Positions 43,375-52,617 of a DNA stretch of 63,709 nt are shown piece by piece. The notes under the pieces were generated by a model. It saw nothing but the letters and a program-made list of their open reading frames with translations, did no database searches and was not told the origin of the DNA. The number at the start of each line of letters is the position of its first letter. The stretch's first letter is position 1. Source of the stretch: an uncultured bacterium (lineage in GTDB: Bacteria > Bacillota_I > Bacilli_A > RF39 > UBA660); assembly GCA_949296705.1 (NCBI GenBank), contig CASFOW010000074.1, positions 1-63,709 of the forward strand, given 5' to 3'. Position numbers and translations under genes: made by a program.

Positions 43375-45936
43375 ATGTTAGTAAAAGAAAGCTTTATCAG
43401 TATTAAAAAGAATTACAAACGCTATATTTCATTAGTCTTAATTATCCTCTTAGGTGTGGGGTTTTATGCCGGAATTAAAGCGAGTTCACCAGATATGAAA
43501 AACACATTAAATCATTTCTATCAACAACATAATCTCTATGACTTTCAATTAATTTCCGAGTTAGGAATTTTAGAAAAAGACGTAACAGAGCTAAAAAATG
43601 CCGGTTATAGAGTGGAAGCCGTCCATAGTTTTGATGCTATCATTAAAAAACAAGAAGAAAATGCCGTTAAAGTATACAGCTATGATAAGAACAGTAAAAT
43701 CAATACCCTAACTTTACTTGAAGGAAAACTTCCACAACAAGAAAATGAATGTGTAATCGAAAAAAATGAAGCGACAAAAGATTTTCAAATTGGCGATAAA
43801 TTAACCGTAGAACAAGAAAATCTAAAACAAAAAGAATTAACCATAACTGGTTTTATCCAAAGTCCAATTTATATTTCTCAAGAAAAAGATTCTACTAATT
43901 TATTATCTGGCAAAATCGATTATTACTTATATACACCAAAAGATAATTTTTTAGACGATTACTACTCCATTTTATATATTGACTTAGACAATAAAAATAG
44001 TATATTCTCTAATGATTATGAAGAAAAAATCAAAGTAGAAAATGAAAAACTAGAAACGATTACAGAAAGGCTAAACGCAAGTAGGAAAGAAGAATTACTT
44101 AATCCTATTCAAGAACAACAATCTATCTTAGAACAACAATATAATTCTTTAAAAGAACAATACGAAAACATAAAAAATAATCCTAATATTAGTAATCAGC
44201 AAAAGGAAACACTAGCTTCTACCTTAGAAACTTTAGAAACTAGTAAAACTGAACTAGAAGAAAATATTCAGACTATCGAAGATAGTAATTGGTACATTTT
44301 AGATATCACTTCTAATATTGGTGTATATCAATACGAACAGGATACTTTACGGCTAGCCAATATTGCCCAAATTTTTCCTCTGGTCTTCTTCGTTGTCGCT
44401 ATTTTAGTTTGCCTAACTACAATGACTAGAATGGTCGAAGAACAAAGAGGCCAAATAGGTACTTTAAAGTCATTAGGCTACACCAATCTTCAGATTATGT
44501 CCAAATACATTATCTATGCCTTAAGCGCTACATTAATAGGTTCCCTCATAGGAGTTACTATTGGCTTTAAAGTAATTCCAAATGTCATTTTTAACATGTA
44601 TGATGTTGCTTACAATATTCCTGATTTTCAAAATAGTTTTCAAACTAGCCTAGCGCTTCAAGGAACCATAATTGCCTTAATTTGTACATTAGGCGCTACG
44701 ATTTATACTTCAATTAAAACCCTAAAAGAAGTACCGGCCGAATTATTAAGACCAAAAGCGCCAAAAAGTGGTAAACGTGTTCTCTTAGAAAAAATTCCTT
44801 TTATCTGGAAAAGACTTCACTTTTCCCACAAAGTAACGATTCGTAATGTTTTTAGGTACAAAAAGAAATTTTTAATGACGATTATTGGCGTATCTGGATC
44901 AACCGCTTTAGTTCTAGCTGGATTTGGTTTAAAAGATTGTATTGAACGCCTTGTTCCTGATCAATATGAAAATGTTTTTCAGTATCAAGCAACAGTCACA
45001 TTAACAGAAAATAGTACTACTGAAGCCAAAGAACTGATCATTAACGAATTAGAACAAAAAGAAGAAATAACCGACATTTTAAAAGTCAACCAAGAAGGGA
45101 TTCAAATAGATTACAACGATACTACTCAAAATGTTCAAGTAATTGTGCCTTATGGAGATATCGAAAACTTTATTCGTTTACAAAATCGAAAAACTAAAGA
45201 ACAATACCATCTAACTAACGGAGTAATTATCTCTGAAAAGATTGCTACCTTACTTGATAAACAAGTTGGAGATACTATCAGTTTTACTGTAAATAAAAAA
45301 GATTATCAAGAAGAAATAACAGGAATTACAGAAAACTATTTCAATCACTACTTCTATTTACCACAAGCAGAAGAAAAAGAAGAAAATAGCTACAACACAC
45401 TTTTCCTCAAAATGACAGATTTAACAGAAAAAGAAGAAAAAGACTTAGCTACTACTTTAAAAGAAATACCAGGCGTATCATCAATTAGTTTTACGTCTGA
45501 CAGTAAAGATACTTTTGATTCGACCATGAAAAACTTTAGTTATGTAGCACTTATTTTAATCATATCAGCAGGATTATTAGCTTTTATTGTTTTATACAAT
45601 CTAGAAAGTGTCAATATCAGTGAAAGAATACGCGAATTAGCTAGTATCAAAGTATTAGGATTCTATGATAAAGAAGTATATTTATATACCACTAGGGAAA
45701 CCATCATTTTATTTGTAATTGGGACGATTATTGGTTTAGGATTAGGTAATATTTTAGTCTATTATGTCTTAAAAACATGTGAGCAAGACATTATGATGTT
45801 TAATCCAATTGTAGCATGGCCAAGTTATTTTTACACCATTTTTATCATGATTGTATTTATCTCTATCGTCAGTATCACTTCTTACTTTGTCCTAAAAAAA
45901 ATCGATATGATTGAATCATTAAAAAGTGTAGAGTAA
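43375..45936 (+). CDS. FtsX-like ABC permease with coiled-coil ectodomain
   Basis: An 853-residue permease with two FtsX domains. An N-terminal membrane segment (residues 18-34) is followed by a MacB-like periplasmic domain and a coiled-coil insertion (residues about 235-305, ERLNASRKEELLNPIQEQQ ...). FtsX domain 1 has three segments near 340-460, including EEQRGQIGTLKSLGYTN. The second half repeats the plan with GASIKV-like ELASIKVLGFYDKEV near 760. Duplicated domains in one chain mean one permease may form the whole channel with two ATPase copies. It is co-transcribed with the ATPase and followed by a strong terminator. No sensor kinase is nearby. Confidence 0.88.
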   Translation: MLVKESFISIKKNYKRYISLVLIILLGVGFYAGIKASSPDMKNTLNHFYQQHNLYDFQLISELGILEKDVTELKNAGYRVEAVHSFDAIIKKQEENAVKVYSYDKNSKINTLTLLEGKLPQQENECVIEKNEATKDFQIGDKLTVEQENLKQKELTITGFIQSPIYISQEKDSTNLLSGKIDYYLYTPKDNFLDDYYSILYIDLDNKNSIFSNDYEEKIKVENEKLETITERLNASRKEELLNPIQEQQSILEQQYNSLKEQYENIKNNPNISNQQKETLASTLETLETSKTELEENIQTIEDSNWYILDITSNIGVYQYEQDTLRLANIAQIFPLVFFVVAILVCLTTMTRMVEEQRGQIGTLKSLGYTNLQIMSKYIIYALSATLIGSLIGVTIGFKVIPNVIFNMYDVAYNIPDFQNSFQTSLALQGTIIALICTLGATIYTSIKTLKEVPAELLRPKAPKSGKRVLLEKIPFIWKRLHFSHKVTIRNVFRYKKKFLMTIIGVSGSTALVLAGFGLKDCIERLVPDQYENVFQYQATVTLTENSTTEAKELIINELEQKEEITDILKVNQEGIQIDYNDTTQNVQVIVPYGDIENFIRLQNRKTKEQYHLTNGVIISEKIATLLDKQVGDTISFTVNKKDYQEEITGITENYFNHYFYLPQAEEKEENSYNTLFLKMTDLTEKEEKDLATTLKEIPGVSSISFTSDSKDTFDSTMKNFSYVALILIISAGLLAFIVLYNLESVNISERIRELASIKVLGFYDKEVYLYTTRETIILFVIGTIIGLGLGNILVYYVLKTCEQDIMMFNPIVAWPSYFYTIFIMIVFISIVSITSYFVLKKIDMIESLKSVE

Positions 45937-45986
45937 AAAGTTAATAACAAAGGTCTTAATAAAAAAGATATAAGTATAGGAAAAGC

Positions 45987-46027
45987 AAAAATGACATTTG
46001 AGGGTAGCCCAAGAATGTCATTTTTTT
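45987..46027 (+). terminator. Terminator of the ABC transporter operon
   Basis: Stem AAATGACATT/AATGTCATTT followed by Ts. Confidence 0.88.
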
Positions 46028-46370
46028 CGTGAAAAATAGATATACTAGATTAATGTAAGTTAACGAAATAATTACAACTATCTAACCAATAAATCACTAT
46101 ATTAATTTCAATTCCCTTTGTCATAAAAGTCTAGATTCTAATTCTTTGAACGGTGAAAAAATTAAAATCAGGAGATTTCCATTCCACTAAGATTATTACA
46201 TTTTTATTTTTTAACCGCAAAGAATAATATAGATAAATAAAGTTACCATTTAAAATAGAAAAAGCCGAGCGGAAGATATTGGAAAAATCAGTTCTTTTAT
46301 CTTTTTTTTAGACTATTACTTTTTCTAAATAATTTGACAAAATTATATTCATAATCTCAGGTGTGTTTTT
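46028..46370. other. Intergenic region without recognised features
   Basis: About 340 AT-rich bases between the transporter terminator and a minus-strand pseudogene. I see no gene, RNA or clear promoter. Confidence 0.5.
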
Positions 46371-46976
46371 TTAGTAAACATTGATTTGCTCATTATTTGA
46401 TGTTACTTTATCTGATGAATACCCATCAGCAGAAAAATCTGATATTCCTTTTATAATAATACATTCAATATTATTTTTTTTACGCATATAAGCAATAGTA
46501 GTAGCTTCTATATCAGCAATAATTATATTATTTTCCTTTAATTCTAAATAATCCTTCCACATTACTGCAGCCTTATCAGCAGTTCCAATAGTCCCAGAAT
46601 TATACTCAAAATTATATTTTGATAAATTTATATCTACAATAAATGATTTCTTAAATGGTTCAATTTCTTTTACTGTGTAATCATGTTGTTCAGCTTTATT
46701 AGGGATAATTATATCTAAATTATTATATTTATCATCAATTTCTCAAAAGTACCAATAACTATAACTTTATCTAAATTAAATTTTATAATCATATATTGAT
46801 TAGCATCAATACCATTAACTTTTCTTGCACCTGTACTGTAAAAAAATCGTATCTACATTATTAATTTCAGTTACAAAATATTCTCTATAAGGATAATCAA
46901 CGATGTTATCACGTACTTTAAAATAATCTAAAGTAGCATCCCGTTCCCATTTTGTTGCAATACTTATTCCTATCAT
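46371..46976 (-). pseudogene. MTA/SAH nucleosidase-like pseudogene (phosphorylase superfamily)
   Basis: From ATG 46976 the frame gives MIGISIATKWERDATLDYFK and breaks in a run of Ts near 46850. The next frame continues YSTGARKVNGIDANQYMI ... VIVIGTFEK and breaks again near 46745. The third continues IIPNKAEQHDYTVKEIEPF ... to MWKDYLELKENNIIIADIEATTIAYMRKK, IIIKGISDFSAD. Joined, this is a complete nucleoside phosphorylase-type protein with the IExTT and KGISDF motifs. Two frameshifts make it a pseudogene. Its start is 11 bases after the GNAT gene's stop, so both were one operon. Confidence 0.75.
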
Positions 46977-46987
46977 TTCTTCCTCCT

Positions 46988-47998
46988 TTATTTTTTTATA
47001 TGTTTAACAGCTGGTTTTATCATTTGATAGTGAAATGCTGTTTCACCATTAGGAATAAAACCAAGTTTTTCATATAAATTACCAACTGGATTTTGTTTAA
47101 AATATTGTATATGTAAATCTTGTTCTTTATGCAATTCCATAATATCTTTTAGTATTCTAGTACCAATACCCATACCTTGATATTCAGGTATAATACATAT
47201 ATTACCAATTTCATAACTACCATCTTCTAATGTTTCTCCGTTATAAAATCCAATATCTTTTCCATTTAATTGAATAATATAAACATCATCTTTCACTTGA
47301 TTAATAAACTTTTTAAAATATTCTTTTTGGTCTTCATCTACCCAAGAACCCCAGCACTCTTCTACATAATTTTTATAAGCATCTTTTTTTACTTGATACA
47401 CAAAATCATAATAATTATGATATTCGTTATTTATATAAGGTCTTAAATTATACTGTGTTATATCATTATTATCATTATTAATTTTAGGAAACTTTTCTAA
47501 TATATAATGCCCCTTATTATCAACAATGTTACCATATTTTTTGAAACCATAGCCTAAATGCCTATAAAAATCAACTGCCGTAATACTAGAAGCAATTTCA
47601 ATCCTATCTGCTCTCTTATAATATTCATCATCTTCTAAAGTTTTTATTATTTTTGCCCCTATTCCTTTACCTTCATATTCTGGTAATACAAAAACATTAA
47701 ATAAACTACTTTCTGTTAGACTATCCCAATAAGGACCAATAGCACCAACACCAATAATTTTATTTTCGTCAATAGCAACATACATATGAAAATCAGTAGC
47801 CCTTTTTATAATAAAATCAGGAGTGATTTTTTTTACTAAGTTTTCCATATTTTCTTTTGAATAATCTCTAATATTAACTTCCATAGAAGTTCTATTTATG
47901 ACATTTGCAATTTCTGTTTCATCCCCAGTTTTAAATTTTCTAATTACACACACATTATCGAGGTCGTAAACTGCTTGAGTAAAATTAATATTTTCCAT
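46988..47998 (-). CDS. Double GNAT-domain acetyltransferase
   Basis: A 336-residue protein with two GNAT acetyltransferase domains. The first covers about residues 15-165, with acetyl-CoA loop VLPEYEGKGIGAKIIKTL and VDFYRHLGYG. The second covers 180-330, with IPEYQGMGIGTRILKDI and NLYEKLGFIPN. Both motif A loops (Q/RxxGxG/A) are intact. The substrate is unknown; such proteins often modify drugs, peptides or small metabolites. AAAGGAG precedes ATG 47998. It shares an operon with the frameshifted nucleosidase. Confidence 0.86.
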   Translation of the reverse strand: MENINFTQAVYDLDNVCVIRKFKTGDETEIANVINRTSMEVNIRDYSKENMENLVKKITPDFIIKRATDFHMYVAIDENKIIGVGAIGPYWDSLTESSLFNVFVLPEYEGKGIGAKIIKTLEDDEYYKRADRIEIASSITAVDFYRHLGYGFKKYGNIVDNKGHYILEKFPKINNDNNDITQYNLRPYINNEYHNYYDFVYQVKKDAYKNYVEECWGSWVDEDQKEYFKKFINQVKDDVYIIQLNGKDIGFYNGETLEDGSYEIGNICIIPEYQGMGIGTRILKDIMELHKEQDLHIQYFKQNPVGNLYEKLGFIPNGETAFHYQMIKPAVKHIKK

Positions 47999-48025
47999 AT
48001 TTGTCGTCTCCTTTTATTTGAAATA

Positions 48026-48054
48026 ATTATATTATATATATATAATTTTATCAA
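48026..48054 (-). promoter_or_regulatory. Promoter of the GNAT gene
   Basis: TTGATA (48054-48049), 17-base spacer, TATAAT (48031-48026), 28 bases before the start. Confidence 0.65.
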
Positions 48055-48171
48055 CTAACAAAAATTATTAATATCACTTCTATATGATTAGTATATGATA
48101 ATGTTTTAAGTGCTAGTATTTGATTATGTCCCAAGATTAATGTAAAATTTATCGCCTAAGAGGTGATAAAA

Positions 48172-48620
48172 ATGAGAAAGGTAGAATTAAGAATGAATGA
48201 ACAAGAAAAATATGATGTGATCAAAGAATTAGTTGATCAATAAAAATAGAGCTAGTGAAAAGCTCAGTTTATCTATTAGACAAATAAATCGTCTTATTAT
48301 TCGATATAAGGGAGAAAGGTAACTCAAGTTTTGTTAGAAAGTCAATTACTACATTAGATAACTCAATCTCTGAAAACATTATACTACTTTATAGAAACAA
48401 ATATCAAAACTGAAACTTCAAACATTTCTATGAATGGTTGATTGAAAAAGAAAATTTTAAAGTCTCATATAAATTTGTTTATAATACTTTAACTAAAGAA
48501 GGTATATTATCTCCTAAAACTAAAAAGAAAACTAAAAGAGAATACATTAAACAAAAATTACTTCAGAAAAAGAAAATTAATCTTGCCATGACTAACAAAG
48601 AAATAGAAACCGTAGTAATT
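48172..48620 (+). pseudogene. ISNCY (IS1202-like) transposase remnant, N-terminal part
   Basis: From ATG 48172 (good AGAGGTGAT site) the frame gives MRKVELRMNEQEKYDVIKEL and stops at once. Later frames give RASEKLSLSIRQINRLIIRY, then ISENIILLYRNKYQ, KVSYKFVYNTLTKEGILSP and KTKREYIKQKLL. This is the helix-turn-helix N-terminal region of ISNCY/IS1202-type transposases. There are at least three frame breaks, and the catalytic DDE part is missing because sequence of another origin begins at 48621. Confidence 0.7.
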
Positions 48621-48760
48621 ATGAAATTGACGATAATACTCAATAAATAAAGACAAATTATCTTTTGTAATTAAAATCATTCACCCCCCTCCAATGCCAC
48701 TTGGATATTTATTAAATCATAATTTAGCCTAAAATTAATCAATTTATAATAGAAAAACTT
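48621..48760 (-). pseudogene. Truncated duplicate of the 49200-49580 gene start
   Basis: About 140 bases match 49521-49659 at an offset of about 900: the first 20 codons and the upstream leader of the 126-residue gene. The encoded start MILITKDNLSLFIEYY is still recognisable. The rest of the gene is gone, cut at the junction with the transposase remnant. Confidence 0.75.
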
Positions 48761-49199
48761 TTATAAATTTAATCCTTTTTCTAGTATTCGTTACTATGCA
48801 AACATTATATCCAGATATTTCAGGCTTTCTCAATACTTTATATTGATTTTTGGTTTCTTCTTTTCCTAAATAGGTTTCCCTTAACTGTCCAAGAGATCTC
48901 ACAGGAGAGTAAGAGATATAACTTTCTCCTTTAACTTACTTAATTTACCATATAAAATAAGTATATCTTTTAAACTTTAGTTTGCTTTGCAACCTCATTT
49001 CTTTATACAAATCTTGCATCAACTTTCTGTCCATTTAACAACCATGCATAGTAACACTTCCTTTACGTACTTTCCTAATACTTCGCAGATACCGATAATA
49101 GACACCCATCACCTAGCCATATGACATATCAGAACAAAAAAATCCAGACCTTACAATCTGAATTTAACATTATTTTAATCCTACAAAAACTTAGCAATA
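48761..49199. other. Decayed region
   Basis: About 440 bases. On the minus strand a stop-free stretch near 48770-48950 gives SYISYSPVRSLGQLRETYL, which I cannot assign but which looks like old coding sequence. No intact gene. Confidence 0.45.
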
Positions 49200-49580
49200 T
49201 TAAAACTCCTTTAGTTCTTCATATTCTATCTTATCACAAACAATATAAACAAATGGCTCTTTTTCATCACTTGCAAAACAAATTATCTCCTCTTTTTTAA
49301 ATTTAATATATTTTATAAAGGCCTTATTAATATACTCCCAAGAAAAAATTTCTTTATTATTATATCTCTTTACATCATTAAAAAGCATTCTTATCTTTGT
49401 TTTATTGGTCTCATAAGAGCCATTCTCTTTTAGAATTGGTTGCCCAGACCAACAAACATCCATAAAAATTTCTATTTGCGATAGCTCTATATTATAATTT
49501 ACATTAGTAATATAACTATCATGAAAGTAATGATAATACTCCATAAATAAGGGCAAATTGTCTTTTGTAATTAAAATCAT
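49200..49580 (-). CDS. Hypothetical 126-residue protein, immunity-protein-like
   Basis: A small soluble, acidic alpha/beta protein with start MILITKDNLPLFMEYYHYF, followed by HDSYITNVNYNIE and a core IEIFMDVCWSG. The size, acidity and the nearby truncated duplicate recall immunity proteins, but no family is recognised and no toxin is seen. The site before the ATG is GAGG-like (from the minus-strand TTGAGGAGTCTGT), 6 bases upstream. It is a single-gene unit. Treat the immunity suggestion as a guess. Confidence 0.6.
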   Translation of the reverse strand: MILITKDNLPLFMEYYHYFHDSYITNVNYNIELSQIEIFMDVCWSGQPILKENGSYETNKTKIRMLFNDVKRYNNKEIFSWEYINKAFIKYIKFKKEEIICFASDEKEPFVYIVCDKIEYEELKEF

Positions 49581-49845
49581 ACAGACTCCTCAATTTCACA
49601 TAGATATTTATTCAATCATAATTTAGTCTAATCTTAATCGATTTATAATAGAAAATTCATTGATAAATTTCATTCTTATATCCATATATTCTTTTCTTTT
49701 TAATAACCGTAAAAGAAAAAAATCATCAAACTGTTAATCTATTACATTTTTCTACTATTAAGCCCATCTAATCCTTTTTTATTTTTCTTAACTTCTTAAG
49801 GTAACAATGATACAAATTTTACACCAAGAAATATTCTTACAATTT

Positions 49846-50574
49846 TTAAAGAGCTTTTTTATGATTATTTTCTTTATACCAATTAATTGCTTGTGTTATA
49901 ATTTCACTACCATAATTTTGAAGTTGATCAGTATCGTGCATTAATTTTTTAAATTCATCAAAACTTAAAATATCAAATAAATATTTAACAGCTAAGAGAC
50001 TCAATTTATATCCACTATATTTATCATTTTCAAAATCAGATCCTTGCTTCAGTTCATTTAAATTAGGAATTTCTTTTGTTGATTCTATCAATTTATTTAA
50101 CCAATTTTCAAAATGACTATCGTCTAATAATTCTTTATATTCTCCTGAAAATAATTGAGCCATTCCTTCATCAAACCAAATAATTCTTTTTTTATTTTCT
50201 TTTTCCCATATTAATTCCCGATACATTATATGAAATAATTCATGAGAAGCCATAAACAACTTTTTCCTATATAATGAAGTCCCAGCAAGTATATTGGGCT
50301 CAATAAAAGCATTAATCATTCCATTATCAAAGGTACCTTTCGCATATTCAGGAAGAGATTCCTTTTCACCTCTTAATAAATAAACATATTCTCTAAATGT
50401 TTTTATATTATCAAAATAATTTATTTGAAACTTTCTAAAACTATCAACTTCAAACAAAGATTTATAAAAAGAAAGTGATTCATTTAAAATATTAGGCATA
50501 CTATTTGTAATATATTTTAATGAATCTGGAGAATATATAATATATTCTTCGCAATCATATTGAATTTTTTCCAT
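49846..50574 (-). CDS. Peptidase-MA-like zinc metallopeptidase
   Basis: A 242-residue cytoplasmic protein (no signal peptide). The zinc motif HELFHIMYREL (HExxH) lies near residue 110, and WFDEGMAQLFSG about 20 residues later supplies the typical gluzincin third ligand Glu. The fold therefore resembles the peptidase MA family (DUF/COG M1-like). The start MEKIQYDCEEYIIY is unassigned. ATG 50574 has GAGGAG 9 bases upstream; an in-frame TTG at 50595 is too far. No partner gene is evident; similar single metallopeptidases can be toxins or regulators, which is unproven here. Confidence 0.75.
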   Translation of the reverse strand: MEKIQYDCEEYIIYSPDSLKYITNSMPNILNESLSFYKSLFEVDSFRKFQINYFDNIKTFREYVYLLRGEKESLPEYAKGTFDNGMINAFIEPNILAGTSLYRKKLFMASHELFHIMYRELIWEKENKKRIIWFDEGMAQLFSGEYKELLDDSHFENWLNKLIESTKEIPNLNELKQGSDFENDKYSGYKLSLLAVKYLFDILSFDEFKKLMHDTDQLQNYGSEIITQAINWYKENNHKKAL

Positions 50575-50728
50575 AAAGTTAATCTCCTCAATCAAAATAC
50601 TAACTTAAACCATAAAGATACTTAACAGTTTAAATTTCTATAATACTAATCATAAGTATAATCATAAGTATAATTTCCTCAAAAATGACAACAGAAGGAT
50701 AAAATAAGAAAATTCATCTGAAATGAAT

Positions 50729-50753
50729 AAAACGACTTCCTAGAAGCCGTTTT
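50729..50753 (-). terminator. Terminator of tRNA-Ala
   Basis: Stem AAAACGGCTTC/GAAGTCGTTTT (one G-U) with TTTTATT on the minus strand. Confidence 0.75.
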
Positions 50754-50762
50754 CTATCAATC

Positions 50763-50838
50763 TGGTGGAGAATAGGGGGATCGAACCCCTGACCTCCACG
50801 GTGCAAACGTGGCGCTCTCCCAGCTGAGCTAATTCCCC
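50763..50838 (-). tRNA. tRNA-Ala(UGC)
   Basis: Complete cloverleaf with encoded CCA. Anticodon loop TTTGCAC gives TGC. The acceptor stem keeps the G3-U70 pair that identifies alanine tRNAs. The following 320 bases up to the aldehyde dehydrogenase terminator show no gene. Confidence 0.97.
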
Positions 50839-51104
50839 AATATAATTACTTAAACAGTTATAATAGGCACTAATAACTGCTCAGTGATTTAATTGTATAT
50901 CAATAGATACTATTTTGTCAACTGAAAATAGAAATTTTTTATACTATTTTCGTCGTGAGATCCTATCTAGACTGTGAATCGTAATAATTTTTTTAGAAAG
51001 TTGCTAATTTTTTATCACTAACCTACTAAATTTCTCAAAAATAAAAATCAATCTTCTCTTACCCATTTCGATATCCGATTAAACTTTAAAAAAATAAAAG
51101 CAAC

Positions 51105-51139
51105 ATAAAAAAGAGACGAGAACCTGATTTCCCCTCTCT
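51105..51139 (-). terminator. Terminator of the fucO-FIST-aldehyde dehydrogenase operon
   Basis: Imperfect stem around AGAGA...TCTCT with a T-run on the minus strand. Confidence 0.55.
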
Positions 51140-51161
51140 ATCAATGTAATAAAACTCTAAA

Positions 51162-52595
51162 TTATAAAATATTCTTTAAAACAACAGTCTTTACTCTAGA
51201 CATTTCTTGTAAAGTCGTCATGACACCTTCATTACCGATACCAGAATGTTTCCATCCACCAAACGGCATTTCAAAAGAACGATAGAAACTAGCACCATTA
51301 ATAACAACTCCACCACACTCCAACATTCCAGCTACTTTAGCCGCTGTTTTCATGTCGCGAGTAAATACATTACCACACAAGCCATAAGAAGATTGATTAG
51401 CAATTTCTACTGCTTCTTCTAACGTATCAAAGCCCATAATCGCAACAACTGGTCCGAATATTTCCATATCCTTCATAACATCCATATCACGCTTACAATT
51501 CGTAAGAATCGTCGGTGTGTAATAGGCACCATTTCTCTCCCCACCAAGCACTAATTTAGCTCCAGCTTCGATTGTATCATTGACTTGTTGCTCAACACGT
51601 TTAGCTGCACGTTCATTGATTAAACAACCCATTTCCGTATCTTCTAAAGAAGGATCACCCTGTTTAATTAGTTTTAAACGTGCCACTAATTTTTTTACAA
51701 ACTCTGCTTTAACACTATTATGGATTAAGAATCGTTTACTAGCACAACAAACTTGTCCAGCATTATACATTCTTCCCCAAACAACTTCTTCAACTGCAAG
51801 ATCAATATCCCCATCTTCAAGAAGAATAAAAGCATCGTTTCCACCTAATTCTAACATAACATGCGTTAAATTCTTACTACAAGTTTCCATTGTTTCCATA
51901 CCAGCTGCGGTACTTCCCGTTAAACTAACTAAATGAACTCCTTTATGACGCGCTAAGCCCTGTCCTACAGTCTTTCCATCACCATGTAATACCTCTACAG
52001 CTCCTGCCGGTACTCCCGCTTTACGAAGCAAATAAACTAACTTCGTAAGAGTTAACGGATTATAAGTAGAAGGTTTTACAATTACCGCATTTCCCATCAT
52101 CAAAGCCGATGGCACTTTCTGACCGAATAAATCAATCGGAAAGTTAAACGGAATAATCGCTGCTACTACACCAATTGGATAACGTTCTGTGATTTGGATA
52201 GTTTTATCTTGACCAATCTCCGTACCAGCTGGAATAACTTGGCCATATAAGTGTTTCGCCTGTTCAACAAACGCAGGAACAGATATTTGTACTTGACCTA
52301 TTTCTGCTCTTGCTTCCTTAATTGGTTTTCCCGTTTCTTGGCTAAGTAATGAAGCTAAATTTTCAGCATCATCTTTTACATACTCAGCAAACTTTAAAAG
52401 AATTCTCCCTCTTTCGTGAACAGGAACTTTAGCCCATTCTTTTTGACCGACTACTGCTTCACTTACTGCGATATCGACATCTTCTAGTGTCGAGTTAGGT
52501 ATCGTATCGATCAATATTTTATTTGCTGGATTAATAACATCTATAGTTTTTCCATTAGATGCATCCATCCATTTATTACCGATTAAATTTCTCAA
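51162..52595 (-). CDS. NAD(P)-dependent aldehyde dehydrogenase, probably lactaldehyde
   Basis: A 477-residue cytoplasmic enzyme oxidising an aldehyde to an acid. The NAD-binding N-terminal part has PFNFPIDLFGQKVPSAL and VIVKPSTYNPLT. The catalytic Glu is in LELGGND (near residue 255) and the catalytic Cys in NAGQVCCASKR (near 290). EIFGPVVAI and PFGGWKHSG complete the family pattern. Closest known type is AldA/succinate-semialdehyde dehydrogenase. Because a lactaldehyde reductase lies in the same operon, lactaldehyde is the likely substrate (inference). The start is TTG 52595 with AAGGGAG 8 bases upstream, 22 bases after the FIST gene. Confidence 0.88.
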   Translation of the reverse strand: MRNLIGNKWMDASNGKTIDVINPANKILIDTIPNSTLEDVDIAVSEAVVGQKEWAKVPVHERGRILLKFAEYVKDDAENLASLLSQETGKPIKEARAEIGQVQISVPAFVEQAKHLYGQVIPAGTEIGQDKTIQITERYPIGVVAAIIPFNFPIDLFGQKVPSALMMGNAVIVKPSTYNPLTLTKLVYLLRKAGVPAGAVEVLHGDGKTVGQGLARHKGVHLVSLTGSTAAGMETMETCSKNLTHVMLELGGNDAFILLEDGDIDLAVEEVVWGRMYNAGQVCCASKRFLIHNSVKAEFVKKLVARLKLIKQGDPSLEDTEMGCLINERAAKRVEQQVNDTIEAGAKLVLGGERNGAYYTPTILTNCKRDMDVMKDMEIFGPVVAIMGFDTLEEAVEIANQSSYGLCGNVFTRDMKTAAKVAGMLECGGVVINGASFYRSFEMPFGGWKHSGIGNEGVMTTLQEMSRVKTVVLKNIL

Positions 52596-52617
52596 AGTTA
52601 AAACTCCCTTCTATCAA

